From the NCBI RefSeq assembly GCF_004363555.1, contig NZ_SNZJ01000011.1, forward strand, positions 59,013 through 119,528: a DNA stretch of 60,516 nucleotides, read 5' to 3'. The notes beneath the pieces are model-generated. The model made no database searches, was not told the DNA's origin, and was given only the letters and a program-made list of their open reading frames with translations. The translations under genes were made by a program, and so were the position numbers. Shown here piece after piece: positions 43,674 to 51,638 of this stretch. The first letter of the stretch is position 1. Every line of letters begins with the position of its first letter. Origin of the DNA: Halomonas ventosae (GTDB lineage: Bacteria; Pseudomonadota; Gammaproteobacteria; Pseudomonadales; Halomonadaceae).

Positions 43674-46600
43674 GCTTTCCCAACCTCTCCGCGCTGGCCG
43701 TCCGCGAGCGCGCCGTTACGCTGTTCTTCCTGGTGATCGCGCTGCTGGCGGGGCTCTATGCCTTCGCCTCCCTGGGGCGCGCGGAGGACCCCGACTTCAC
43801 CGTGAGGGTGATGATGGTCTCGGCCGTATGGCCCGGTGCCTCGCCACAGGAGATCCAGGAGAGCGTGGTGGACCCGCTGGAGAAGCGCATCCAGGAGGTC
43901 GACGATCTCTACCGCATCGAGACCACCATTCGTCCGGGGCGCGCCGATCTCAAGGTGGAGTTCGAGGACGACACCCCCGGCGAGGAGATGTCCGAGCGCT
44001 TCTACCAGGTGCGCCGCCGCATGCAGGACGCCGCCCCGAGCCTGCCCGACGGCGTGGTGGGCCCGCTGATCAACGAGGATTTCGGTGACGTCTACTTCTC
44101 GCTGGTCGCCCTGCGCGCCCCGGACATGCCGATGCGCGAGATGGTGCGCGAGGCCGAGGATATTCGCGATCGCCTGCAGCGCGTCGAGGGCGTCAACAAG
44201 GCGCAGGTGCTGGGCGAGCGCCAGGAGCGGATGCATCTCGACTTCGACCTGGCCAGGCTGCAGAGCCTGGGGATTTCCCCCCAGGCCGTCTTCGCCGCCA
44301 TCGAGGCGCACAACCGCCTGCTGCCTGCCGGTCGCGTGGATACCGATGGCCCGCGCATGTACCTGCGGTTGAACCAGGACCTTTCGGACCCCGAGGCGCT
44401 GGCCGAGGTGCCCATTCGCATCGGTGAGCGATTGATTCGCCTGGGCGACATCGCCGAGGTCTCGCGCGGCTATGAAGACCCGCCGAGCTATCTGGTGCGC
44501 GCCTTCGGCGAGCAGGCACTGCTGCTGGGCGTGGTGATGCAGAACGGCGAGAACGGCCTCGAATTCGGCGAGCGCCTGAGTGCCTTCTGGCAGCAGGAGC
44601 GCGAGCGGCTGCCGCTGGGCATGTCGCTCGACGTGATGACCGACCAGGCGGATGCCATCGCCGGGGCCGTGAACCTCTTCCAGGTGAAGTTCCTGGTCGC
44701 CGTGCTGGTGGTGATGCTGGTCACCATGCTGGCCGTGGGGCTGCGTGCCGGCATCGTGGTCGGCATCGCCATTCCGGTGACGCTGGCGCTGACCTTCGTG
44801 GTGATGCTGGCGATGGGCATCAACCTGGACCGCATCACCCTGGGGGCGCTGATCATCGCCCTGGGGCTGCTGGTCGACGATGCCATCATCGCCATCGAGA
44901 TGATGATCGTGAAGATGGAGGAGGGGTGGGACCGGCTCGAGGCCGCCGCCCACGCCTGGAACGTCACCGCCGCGCCGATGCTCTTCGGCACCCTGGTCAC
45001 GGTGGCCGGCTTCGTGCCGATCGGCTTTGCCCAGTCCGCCGTGGGCGAGTATGCCGGCAACATCTTCTGGGTGCTGGGCATCGCGCTGCTGCTGTCGTGG
45101 ATCGTGGCGGTGGTGTTCACCCCCTACCTGGGGGTCAAGCTGCTGCCCGAGCAGAAGGTCGCCCACCCGACCCAGGAGGCGTACCAGTCCCGCGGCTATC
45201 GGCGCCTTCGCGGCGTTGTCAGCGCCTGCGTGCGCTACCGCAAGAGCGTGGTGGTGGTGACGGTGGCCCTGCTGGTGGCCGCCGTGGCGGGCATGGCCGG
45301 GCCGGTGGAGAAGCAGTTCTTCCCCAGCTCGGACCGCCCCGAGGTGCTGGTCAGCGTCTACCATCCGCAGGGCACGGCAATCGGCGCGACCGACGCCACC
45401 ACCCGGCGCCTCGAGGCGCTGATCGGCGAGGCCGAGGGCGTGGCCTCGCTCTCCGCCTACGTGGGGGCCGGCGCGCCGCGCTTCTTCATCTCCGCCAACC
45501 CGGAGCAGCCCAACCCGGCGTTTGCCAAGCTGATCGCCGTGACCGAGGGCGTCGAGGCCCGGGAGCGGCTGATCGAGAGGCTCGACGAGCGCATCGCGGC
45601 CGGCGCCTTCCCCGAGGCGCGGGTGCGCGTGCAGAAGCTGCTCTATGGCCCGCCGGTGGACTGGCCGGTGAGCATCCGCGTGCTCGGCGACGAGCCCGAC
45701 CGCCTGCGCGAGATCGGCCACCAGGTGCGCGAGGTGATCGCCGAACACCCCGCTACCCGCGACCCGCACCTGGAGTGGGACGAACGGGTGCCCCGGCTGC
45801 ACCTGGCGATCAACCATCACCGGCTGCAGCTGATCGGCCTGACGCCGGACGAGGTGGCGCGCCAGCTGCAGTTCCAGCTGGACGGCATCACCATCACCGA
45901 GCTGCGCGACGGCATCCGCCTGGTGCCCGCCGTGGGGCGCGGGGCCGCCCAGGACATCGCCGACCTGCAGAGCCTCGAGGTCGTCAACCGCGCCGGCCAG
46001 CGGGTGCCGCTCACCCAGCTCGGCGAGCTGGAAACCGTCTTTGAAGAGCCGGTGATCAAGCGCTACAACCGCCGGCCCTTCGTGGCCGTGAATGCCGAGA
46101 TCGAGGGCGCCCAGCCCAACGACGTGACCCTTGAGGTCTGGGAGGCGCTGGCGGCGGTGCGGGAGCGCCTGCCTGCCGGCTATGCGCTGCAGATCGGGGG
46201 CTCGGTGGAGCAGTCGGACAAGGCGCAGGCCTCGATCCAGGCCCTGCAGCCGCTGATGGTGGTGCTGATGCTGATCTTCATCATGCTGCAGATGCGCTCC
46301 TTTGCCGGCACCTTCATCGTGGTGGCCACGGCGCCGCTGGGGCTGATCGGCGCGGTGGCGGCGCTGCTGCTGTTCCAGCAGCCCTTCGGCTTCGTGGCGA
46401 CCCTGGGGCTGATCGGCCTGGCGGGCATCCTGATGCGCAACACCCTGATCCTCACCCAGCAGGTCGCGGATAACGCCAACGCCGGGATGGCAATGCGCGA
46501 CGCCGTGGTGGAGGCGGCCGTGCAGCGCGCCCGCCCGGTGGTGCTCACGGCGGTGGCGGCAATGCTGGCGTTCGTTCCCCTGACGCTGGACAGTTTCTGG

Positions 46601-46714
46601 GGGCCGCTGGCCTACGTGCTGATCGGCGGCGTGGCCGTGGGCACCCTGATCACCCTGCTGTTCGTGCCGGCGCTCTATGCCCTCTGGTACCGCATCGCCT
46701 CGCGTGCCGACTGA
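43670..46714 (+). CDS. RND efflux pump permease (AcrB/MdtB-like inner membrane protein)
   Basis: 1014 residues. GTG start overlapping the adaptor stop. Two repeats of membrane helices and periplasmic loops: first membrane span LFFLVIALLAGLYAFASLG, FPGAS-like VWPGASPQEIQ, the proton-relay segment LIIALGLLVDDAIIAIEMM (VDDAI) in helix 4, and the second-half GIGLMGIALRNT-like LAGILMRNTLIL. Length and motifs fit HAE1/HME-type antiporters exporting drugs, dyes or detergents; substrate unknown. Confidence 0.92.
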   Translation: MSFPNLSALAVRERAVTLFFLVIALLAGLYAFASLGRAEDPDFTVRVMMVSAVWPGASPQEIQESVVDPLEKRIQEVDDLYRIETTIRPGRADLKVEFEDDTPGEEMSERFYQVRRRMQDAAPSLPDGVVGPLINEDFGDVYFSLVALRAPDMPMREMVREAEDIRDRLQRVEGVNKAQVLGERQERMHLDFDLARLQSLGISPQAVFAAIEAHNRLLPAGRVDTDGPRMYLRLNQDLSDPEALAEVPIRIGERLIRLGDIAEVSRGYEDPPSYLVRAFGEQALLLGVVMQNGENGLEFGERLSAFWQQERERLPLGMSLDVMTDQADAIAGAVNLFQVKFLVAVLVVMLVTMLAVGLRAGIVVGIAIPVTLALTFVVMLAMGINLDRITLGALIIALGLLVDDAIIAIEMMIVKMEEGWDRLEAAAHAWNVTAAPMLFGTLVTVAGFVPIGFAQSAVGEYAGNIFWVLGIALLLSWIVAVVFTPYLGVKLLPEQKVAHPTQEAYQSRGYRRLRGVVSACVRYRKSVVVVTVALLVAAVAGMAGPVEKQFFPSSDRPEVLVSVYHPQGTAIGATDATTRRLEALIGEAEGVASLSAYVGAGAPRFFISANPEQPNPAFAKLIAVTEGVEARERLIERLDERIAAGAFPEARVRVQKLLYGPPVDWPVSIRVLGDEPDRLREIGHQVREVIAEHPATRDPHLEWDERVPRLHLAINHHRLQLIGLTPDEVARQLQFQLDGITITELRDGIRLVPAVGRGAAQDIADLQSLEVVNRAGQRVPLTQLGELETVFEEPVIKRYNRRPFVAVNAEIEGAQPNDVTLEVWEALAAVRERLPAGYALQIGGSVEQSDKAQASIQALQPLMVVLMLIFIMLQMRSFAGTFIVVATAPLGLIGAVAALLLFQQPFGFVATLGLIGLAGILMRNTLILTQQVADNANAGMAMRDAVVEAAVQRARPVVLTAVAAMLAFVPLTLDSFWGPLAYVLIGGVAVGTLITLLFVPALYALWYRIASRAD

Positions 46715-46828
46715 CGCCTGGTCGGGTTGTCACGCCGGCGAGGTAGGATGCATCCTGCAGGCCCCGATCAGCTCGCGCCACCGGACGCGGCGCGAGCCAT
46801 GGACGCAGCGGCGACAGCAGGAGGTCAG

Positions 46829-47701
46829 ATGGCAGGGGTGAGTACCGCATTCGTGATGCTGGCAGCACTCTTCTGGGGGCTGTCCGGTGGCATCGGCGGA
46901 ATGCTCGTAGCCGACGGCTGGGACCCGCTGGTCGTCTCCTTCTACCGCGGCGCGATTGGGCTAGTGTTCGTGCTCGCCTGGCTGGGGTTGCGTCACCGCG
47001 ACAGCGGCCTGGCCGATCGCCGGCTATGGGGCTGGTCGCTGATGGCCGGGCTGGGCGTGGCCGGCAACTTCACCTTCTACTTCGTGAGCATCTCCCAGGG
47101 CAGCGTGGCGGTGGCGGCGACGCTGATGTACTGCGCCCCGGTGTTCGTCTTTCTCGTCTCCTTCGCCCTCGGGCTCGAACGGCCCACGCCGCTCAAGTGG
47201 GTCGCCATCGCCATGGTGATGCTGGGGATCGTGCTGCTGACGCGCATCTACGACATCCAGCCGGGCGGGGTGACCCCCATCGGCATCGCCGCCGGGATGC
47301 TCTCCGGGCTCTCCTACGCGCTCTTCATCTTCGGCTTCAAGTACGCCGCCCCCCACGGCAGCCCCCAGGCCACGCTCGTCATCGCCTTCGCGGTGCTCTC
47401 GCTGATCCTCTTGCCGCTGGGCGATACCGGCCAGACCCTCTCGGCGCTGGGCACCCCGAGCTGGCCGCTCTTCGTCACGCTGGGCGTGCTGGGCGCCGGC
47501 GTGTCGTTCATCCTCTATGTCGTCGGGCTCAACGATACGCCCCCGGCCGTTGCCGCCATCGTGGCCATGGTCGAGCCGGTCACGGCCTCGCTGTTCGGCG
47601 TCCTGGTGCTCGATGAGCGCCTGGTCGGGCTCGAGCTCGTCGGCATGGGCCTGATCCTGCTCACGGTAACGGCATTGAGCGTTTCCTCCAGCTCACGGTA
47701 A
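46829..47701 (+). CDS. EamA/DMT family transporter
   Basis: 290 residues, ten hydrophobic helices in two EamA repeats (MLAALFWGLSGGIGGML and MLSGLSYALFIFGFKYA). Such carriers export metabolites or amino acid derivatives. ATG 46829 follows GGAGG closely; ATG 46799 is an alternative. The 3' end of this gene (from 47575) is the left edge of a tandem duplication: a diverged copy of its last ~125 nt lies at 51005-51112. Confidence 0.88.
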   Translation: MAGVSTAFVMLAALFWGLSGGIGGMLVADGWDPLVVSFYRGAIGLVFVLAWLGLRHRDSGLADRRLWGWSLMAGLGVAGNFTFYFVSISQGSVAVAATLMYCAPVFVFLVSFALGLERPTPLKWVAIAMVMLGIVLLTRIYDIQPGGVTPIGIAAGMLSGLSYALFIFGFKYAAPHGSPQATLVIAFAVLSLILLPLGDTGQTLSALGTPSWPLFVTLGVLGAGVSFILYVVGLNDTPPAVAAIVAMVEPVTASLFGVLVLDERLVGLELVGMGLILLTVTALSVSSSSR

Positions 47702-47741
47702 GCCCCTTCCGCCCAGCGCACGGATGACGGGTGGGGTGCCG

Positions 47742-47946
47742 ATGGCCGGCTTCCCGACCCATCACCATGCCGCCTTGCAACGAGCCGAGATCGAGCTGCC
47801 GGCACTGGTGGTGGGCGAGGAGGACCGCATGCTGCCGCCGCCGCTCTCCCGTCGGATCCAGCAGGGGGTGGCTGATGCCAGCCTCACGACCATTCCAGGC
47901 GCCGGGCACCTGACGCCCCTCGAGCAGCCGGAGGTGGCTTGCGACA
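47742..47946 (+). pseudogene. C-terminal fragment of an alpha/beta hydrolase
   Basis: Reads LPALVVGEEDRMLPP, with the acid of the catalytic triad, and IPGAGHLTPLEQPE, with its His; this is the end of an alpha/beta hydrolase. The nucleophile-elbow half is missing and the frame then runs into unrelated sequence. It lies in the extra block present only in the left duplication copy. Confidence 0.75.
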
Positions 47947-48070
47947 CGGCGGCAGGGCAGGATGAAAAGCACTGGCGCCCTGGGCGACTGGCGCCTGGAG
48001 ATACCGAGCGTCCGGGCCAGGCCCGGCTCATGGTGTGGCACATCGATATCGGGATGGGGGAGGGTGGGGG

Positions 48071-48925
48071 GTGGATACCGATACCTTTGCGTGGAAGGCC
48101 CTCGGCCTGGGGCCGCGGTTTCGTGTCGAGCTCGCCGAGGCGGGCGTGACGCTCCATCGCAACGAGGCGACGACCTTCATCCCCTATGCCGAGATCGCCA
48201 GGGTCCATCTGCAGGAGGTTCCGCGTTCATCCCCGGCGGCGCAGCTGCATGTCGAGCTCGTCGACGCCAAGGGGAAGGGTATGGCGTTCCATGCCGCGGC
48301 CGGCATGGGCGCCCACGAGGAGCTCGACCAGTGCCGTCAGGCCGCCGCGGCGCTGCTGGGGCGCCTGGCGCACGTGCAGCCAGCGGTGGAGGTCTACGAA
48401 GGGATGCGCAAGGACAGGCCGCTGCGGTTCCTGGCCGTGGCGCTGATCCTGCTGGCGGTGCCTGCCCTGGTCTGGGCGTTCGACCATTTCCTGCTCGGCA
48501 ACCCTGAGCGGGCGGCCATTCTTGGCATCACGCTGGGCGTGTGTTTCCTCTTCGGCACCCTCTGGACCTTCCGACGCAACCGCAGGGCCACGCCGACGCC
48601 GATCGGCGATGCGATCCGACAGCTGGAGGGGGGAGTCGTAGCCTGGTGCGGTCATCGTGAAGGGCGCGTGATCAGCGCAGCGCCGCGTCATGCCGCTCGC
48701 GACTGTCGGCGGGTGCCTGCTCGCGGTCGTGCATCCCGTAGTCGCGGATCACCCCGGCCACGCGCAGGCGGTAGTCGTCGAAGACCACCTCGCGGCCCAG
48801 GGACTGGGCGGCGCGGTGGCGCTCCACCCGGCGCCATTCGGCGATGGCTTCCTCGTCGCGCCAGAAGGAGAGCGAGAGCAGCTTGCCCGGCTGGGCCAGG
48901 CTCTCGAAGCGCTCGATGGAGATGA
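48071..48925 (+). CDS. Hypothetical membrane protein with hybrid C-terminal end
   Basis: 284 residues from GTG 48071 (weak GGGGG upstream). Residues 1-~110 look like a small beta-rich PH-like domain (LHRNEATTFIPYAEIARVHL, AQLHVELVDAKGKG), then two membrane helices (FLAVALILLAVPALVWAF and AAILGITLGVCFLFGTL). After about residue 195 the reading continues for ~85 Arg/Pro-rich residues that are simply antisense to the ABM gene (48672-49028), so the natural stop seems lost at the block junction near 48660. Function unknown; expression uncertain. Confidence 0.55.
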   Translation: MDTDTFAWKALGLGPRFRVELAEAGVTLHRNEATTFIPYAEIARVHLQEVPRSSPAAQLHVELVDAKGKGMAFHAAAGMGAHEELDQCRQAAAALLGRLAHVQPAVEVYEGMRKDRPLRFLAVALILLAVPALVWAFDHFLLGNPERAAILGITLGVCFLFGTLWTFRRNRRATPTPIGDAIRQLEGGVVAWCGHREGRVISAAPRHAARDCRRVPARGRASRSRGSPRPRAGGSRRRPPRGPGTGRRGGAPPGAIRRWLPRRARRRARAACPAGPGSRSARWR

Positions 48926-49028
48926 AGCCATCGATCTCCTCCAGCAGCGGGCGCAGGCCGGCGGCGATGTCGAGGTAGTGGTCGCGCTGGTCGGGGTGCG
49001 GCTCGACTTCGAAGATGACGGCGATCAT
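48672..49028 (-). CDS. Antibiotic biosynthesis monooxygenase (ABM) domain protein, left copy
   Basis: 118 residues of the dimeric alpha/beta ABM fold: MIAVIFEVEPHPDQRDHYLD, GFISIERFESLAQPGKLLSLSFW, then an Arg-rich tail. GGAG lies 6 nt upstream of the ATG. Differs from the right copy (51154-51510) at about seven residues with no indel, and both frames are intact, so both could be expressed. ABM proteins are small cofactor-free monooxygenases or of unknown role. Confidence 0.85.
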   Translation of the reverse strand: MIAVIFEVEPHPDQRDHYLDIAAGLRPLLEEIDGFISIERFESLAQPGKLLSLSFWRDEEAIAEWRRVERHRAAQSLGREVVFDDYRLRVAGVIRDYGMHDREQAPADSRERHDAALR

Positions 49029-49156
49029 GGCGGCTCCTGGAGAATGGACGCACAATTCGCCAAGGCGCACGAAGGCGACGATGCCGACGCGGCCCCTGGC
49101 GGGCATTACCCCTGAACGTAAGGCCAAACGGCCCGCGAGTCACTCATCCAGCGGGG

Positions 49157-49222
49157 TCAGAGCGTTCGCCATGGGATCGGCGGGGGTGCCTGCAGGGGCT
49201 CCCTCACCGCTTTCAGGACCTG
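49157..49222 (-). pseudogene. 3' remnant of a MocR-type regulator gene
   Basis: About 20 codons read VLKAVREPL then PPPIPWRTL-stop, matching the end of the intact gene at 51639 (ALKAVTDTL, PPPIPWRTL). Located 129 nt from the ABM start, the same distance as in the right copy. The rest of the gene is gone. Confidence 0.85.
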
Positions 49223-49307
49223 GGGCAGCGCCGCTGAACCGAAACGTTCGACTTGCGAGGGCTTCGGCATGCGCTCAAGAGAAGTGCTCTTCAGCGGGCG
49301 ACCGGTC

Positions 49308-49447
49308 CGGGACCGGTGGCGCTCGGGACAGCCGCCTGGCTGCGCCGCAATGACCGTGCCGGGGCCCGGCCCGGTCTGCTCGGCGGGATCTTGGTCTATA
49401 ACTTGGTGATCGGTATTGCGCTGGCGGTGGCCGCCGCTCATGCCTGA
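49308..49447 (+). pseudogene. Possible C-terminal scrap of a small membrane protein
   Basis: The stretch between 49223 and 49550 holds no full gene. A plus-strand reading ends AAWLRRNDRAGARPGLLGG followed by a hydrophobic ILVYNLVIGIALAVAA segment and a stop, like the last helix of a small polytopic protein. The family is not recognised and there is no start. Confidence 0.4.
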
Positions 49448-49550
49448 CGCGTACGAGGCAATGAGTCTCGTATACCCCCTTCAAACATGAAACCCGACGG
49501 CTGTGCGCGACATCGCCCTGACCAGGCAACAGCCTGAACCTGAGGTAGGG

Positions 49551-50357
49551 ATGATGCGTTTCCAGCATTTGGTGGATTCATTGTCGGTTGTCGGCTTCTT
49601 CTTAGCGTTCACGGTCGTTGCGCTGATCACGCTCGAGGTCGGTTACCGCCTCGGGCACTGGTGGCAGACGCGATCGTCCAACGAGCAGCAGGGCCCCACC
49701 AGCATGATCGTGGGCTCACTCCTGGCCCTGATGGCTTTCCTCCTCGCGATCACGATGGGGATGTCGTCCGATCGTTTCGACACGCGCCGCAGCCTGGTGC
49801 TCGTCGAGGCGAACTCCGTGGGCACCACGTATCTCCGTGCTGGCTACCTGTCCGAGCCGGCTTCGAGCACGATACGGGACCTGCTCCGCGCCTACGTGCC
49901 CCTGCGCATCGTGACCAACGATCTCGCAGACCTCAAGGTGAGGATGGACCGCTCGGTCGAGATCCAGGCCGAGCTCTGGTCGATCACCGAAGAACTAGCC
50001 CGCGCCACGCCCGACTCCGACGTCCTGGCTCTCTTCATCGCGTCACTGAACGAGATGATCGACGTGCACGAAACGCGGGTTGTTGCGGGCCTTTACGCGC
50101 GTGTTCCCGAGACGATCCTCATCCTGCTTCTCCTCGGCTCGCTGCTGACGCTGGCGATGGTGGGTTACAACGCGGGCCTCAGCCTTCGGCGCAGCCCCCT
50201 CGCCGCGGTCGTTCTCGTAATCGTCCTTGGGGCGGTCATCACGCTCGTGGTCGATCTCGACCGACCCCGTGACGGCTTCCTTGAGGTGAGCCAGCAGCCG
50301 CTCATCGACCTCCAGCAGCAGATCGGGCAACTGTCGCCAGCGAGCCCTTCGACGTAG
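49551..50357 (+). CDS. Bestrophin-like (DUF4239) membrane protein
   Basis: 268 residues. Hydrophobic segments at ~9-30 (VVGFFLAFTVVALITLEVGY), ~55-75 (MIVGSLLALMAFLLAITMGM) and two at the C-terminus (ETILILLLLGSLLTLAMVGY, VVLVIVLGAVITLVVDLDRPRDG). The DRPRDGF motif near the end and GLLAFLLAFT-like segment are the DUF4239 signature. Function unknown. It occupies the space where MocR and LysE stand in the right copy, so it arrived by insertion/replacement after the duplication. Confidence 0.78.
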   Translation: MMRFQHLVDSLSVVGFFLAFTVVALITLEVGYRLGHWWQTRSSNEQQGPTSMIVGSLLALMAFLLAITMGMSSDRFDTRRSLVLVEANSVGTTYLRAGYLSEPASSTIRDLLRAYVPLRIVTNDLADLKVRMDRSVEIQAELWSITEELARATPDSDVLALFIASLNEMIDVHETRVVAGLYARVPETILILLLLGSLLTLAMVGYNAGLSLRRSPLAAVVLVIVLGAVITLVVDLDRPRDGFLEVSQQPLIDLQQQIGQLSPASPST

Positions 50358-50393
50358 ACGGCTTGCCGCCCAGCCAACCGGTTGCACCGGACG

Positions 50394-50436
50394 GCGCTGG
50401 CTCACCGCCGCCTGCGTGAACGTTATCCTGGGATAG
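50394..50436 (+). pseudogene. 3' remnant of a LysE-type exporter gene
   Basis: CTCACCGCCGCCTGCGTGA is shared with the end of the intact gene at 53700-53737 and is followed by TATCCTGGGATA, so the last ~12 codons of LysE survive 12 nt before the truncated racemase start, as in the right copy. Confidence 0.8.
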
Positions 50437-50447
50437 GAGGCGCGAAG

Positions 50448-51113
50448 ATGAAGACGATAGGGCTGATCGGCGGCATGAGCTGGGAATCGACCCAGACCTA
50501 CTACCGGCTCATCAACCAGGGGGTGAAGGCGCGGCTGGGCGGGCTGCACTCCGCCCGGCTGGTGCTCTACAGCCTGGACTTCGCCGAGATCGAGGCGCTC
50601 CAGCGCCGCGGCGACTGGGCGGAAACCGCGCGCCTCCTCGGCGCGGTGGCCCAGTCCCTGGCGGCGGCCGGCGCCGACTTCCTGGTGCTGTGCACCAACA
50701 CCATGCACAAGGTCGCCCCGCAGCTCGAGCAGGCCGTGGAGATTCCCCTGCTGCACATCGCCGATGCCACCGCCAACGCGCTGCACCGTCAGGGCGTGAC
50801 CCGGGTGGGGCTGCTGGGCACCCGTTTCACCATGGAGCAGGCCTTCTACCGGGAGCGCCTGGAGGCGCAGGGCATCCAGGTGCTGGTTCCCGATGCCGCC
50901 CAGCGCGAGCGGGTACACGCCGTCATCTATGACGAGCTCTGCCGCGGCGAGATCCGGGCGGATTCCAGAGCCGCCTACCTGGCGATCGTTGCCTCGCTGG
51001 CCGGTCACGGCCTCGCTATTCGGCGTCCTGGTGCTCGACGAGCGCCTGGTCGGGCTGGAGCTGTGATCCTGCTCACGGTGACGGCGTTAAGCCTCTCCTC
51101 GAGCTCTCGGTAG
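50448..51113 (+). pseudogene. Truncated Asp/Glu racemase fused to EamA-tail sequence
   Basis: The first ~185 codons are about 95 percent like the intact racemase at 53749 (MKTIGLIGGMSWEST start, CTNTMHK present). At 51000-51004 (GCCGG) it switches to the end of the EamA gene, first in a wrong frame and, after a 13-nt deletion relative to the left EamA, in the EamA frame (ILLTVTALSLSSSSR-stop). The second catalytic region GCTEIG is missing, so no racemase activity is expected. The reading frame is open, so a hybrid protein of ~221 residues could be made. Confidence 0.85.
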
Positions 51114-51153
51114 GCCCCCTCCCGCCCAGAGCCCCCCCTGGGGCGCTGGCCGA

Positions 51154-51510
51154 TCAGCGAGGCGCCGGGTCGTGTCGTTCGCGGCTGTCGGCCGGCGCCT
51201 GCTCGCGGTCGTGCATCCCGTAGTCGCGGATCACCCCGGCCACGCGCAGGCGGTAGTCCGCGAAGACCTCCTCGCGGCCCTTGGTCTGGGCGGCGCGGTG
51301 GCGCTCCACCCGGCGCCATTCGGCGATGGCCTCCTCGTCGCGCCAGAAGGAGAGCGAGAGCAGCTTGCCCGGCTGGGCCAGGCTCTCGAAGCGTTCGATG
51401 GAGATGAAGCCATCGATCTCCTCCAGCAGCGGGCGCAGGCCGGCGGCGATGTCGAGGTAGTGGTCGCGCTGGTCGGGGTGCGGGACGACTTCGAAGATGA
51501 CGGCGATCAT
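51154..51510 (-). CDS. Antibiotic biosynthesis monooxygenase (ABM) domain protein, right copy
   Basis: 118 residues, colinear with the left copy. Differences cluster at EVVPHP versus EVEPHP and TKGREEVFADY versus SLGREVVFDDY. GGAG before the ATG is kept (CAGGAGCTGCC). Sits beside MocR and LysE, whose regulation it may share; substrate unknown. Confidence 0.85.
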   Translation of the reverse strand: MIAVIFEVVPHPDQRDHYLDIAAGLRPLLEEIDGFISIERFESLAQPGKLLSLSFWRDEEAIAEWRRVERHRAAQTKGREEVFADYRLRVAGVIRDYGMHDREQAPADSRERHDPAPR

Positions 51511-51638
51511 GGCAGCTCCTGGTGAACGGATGCGCATCGCGACATGGCGCGAGAAGGCGGCGATGCCGACGCGCCCATGGTGGCATCTCTCACTGAACCT
51601 AGAGCCAAATGGCCCCTGCGTCACTCACTCGGCGGCGC

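Larger units (their letters stand above)
47575..50999. repeat. Left copy of a ~3.4-kb tandem segmental duplication (eroded)
   Basis: Matches the right copy piecewise in the same order: EamA tail, ABM gene (offset exactly 2482 bp over 48672-49222), MocR 3' end, LysE 3' end, racemase 5' part (offset 3301). Extra DNA (about 940 bp at ~47720-48655) and a replacement (~49223-50393) separate the pieces. Confidence 0.88.
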
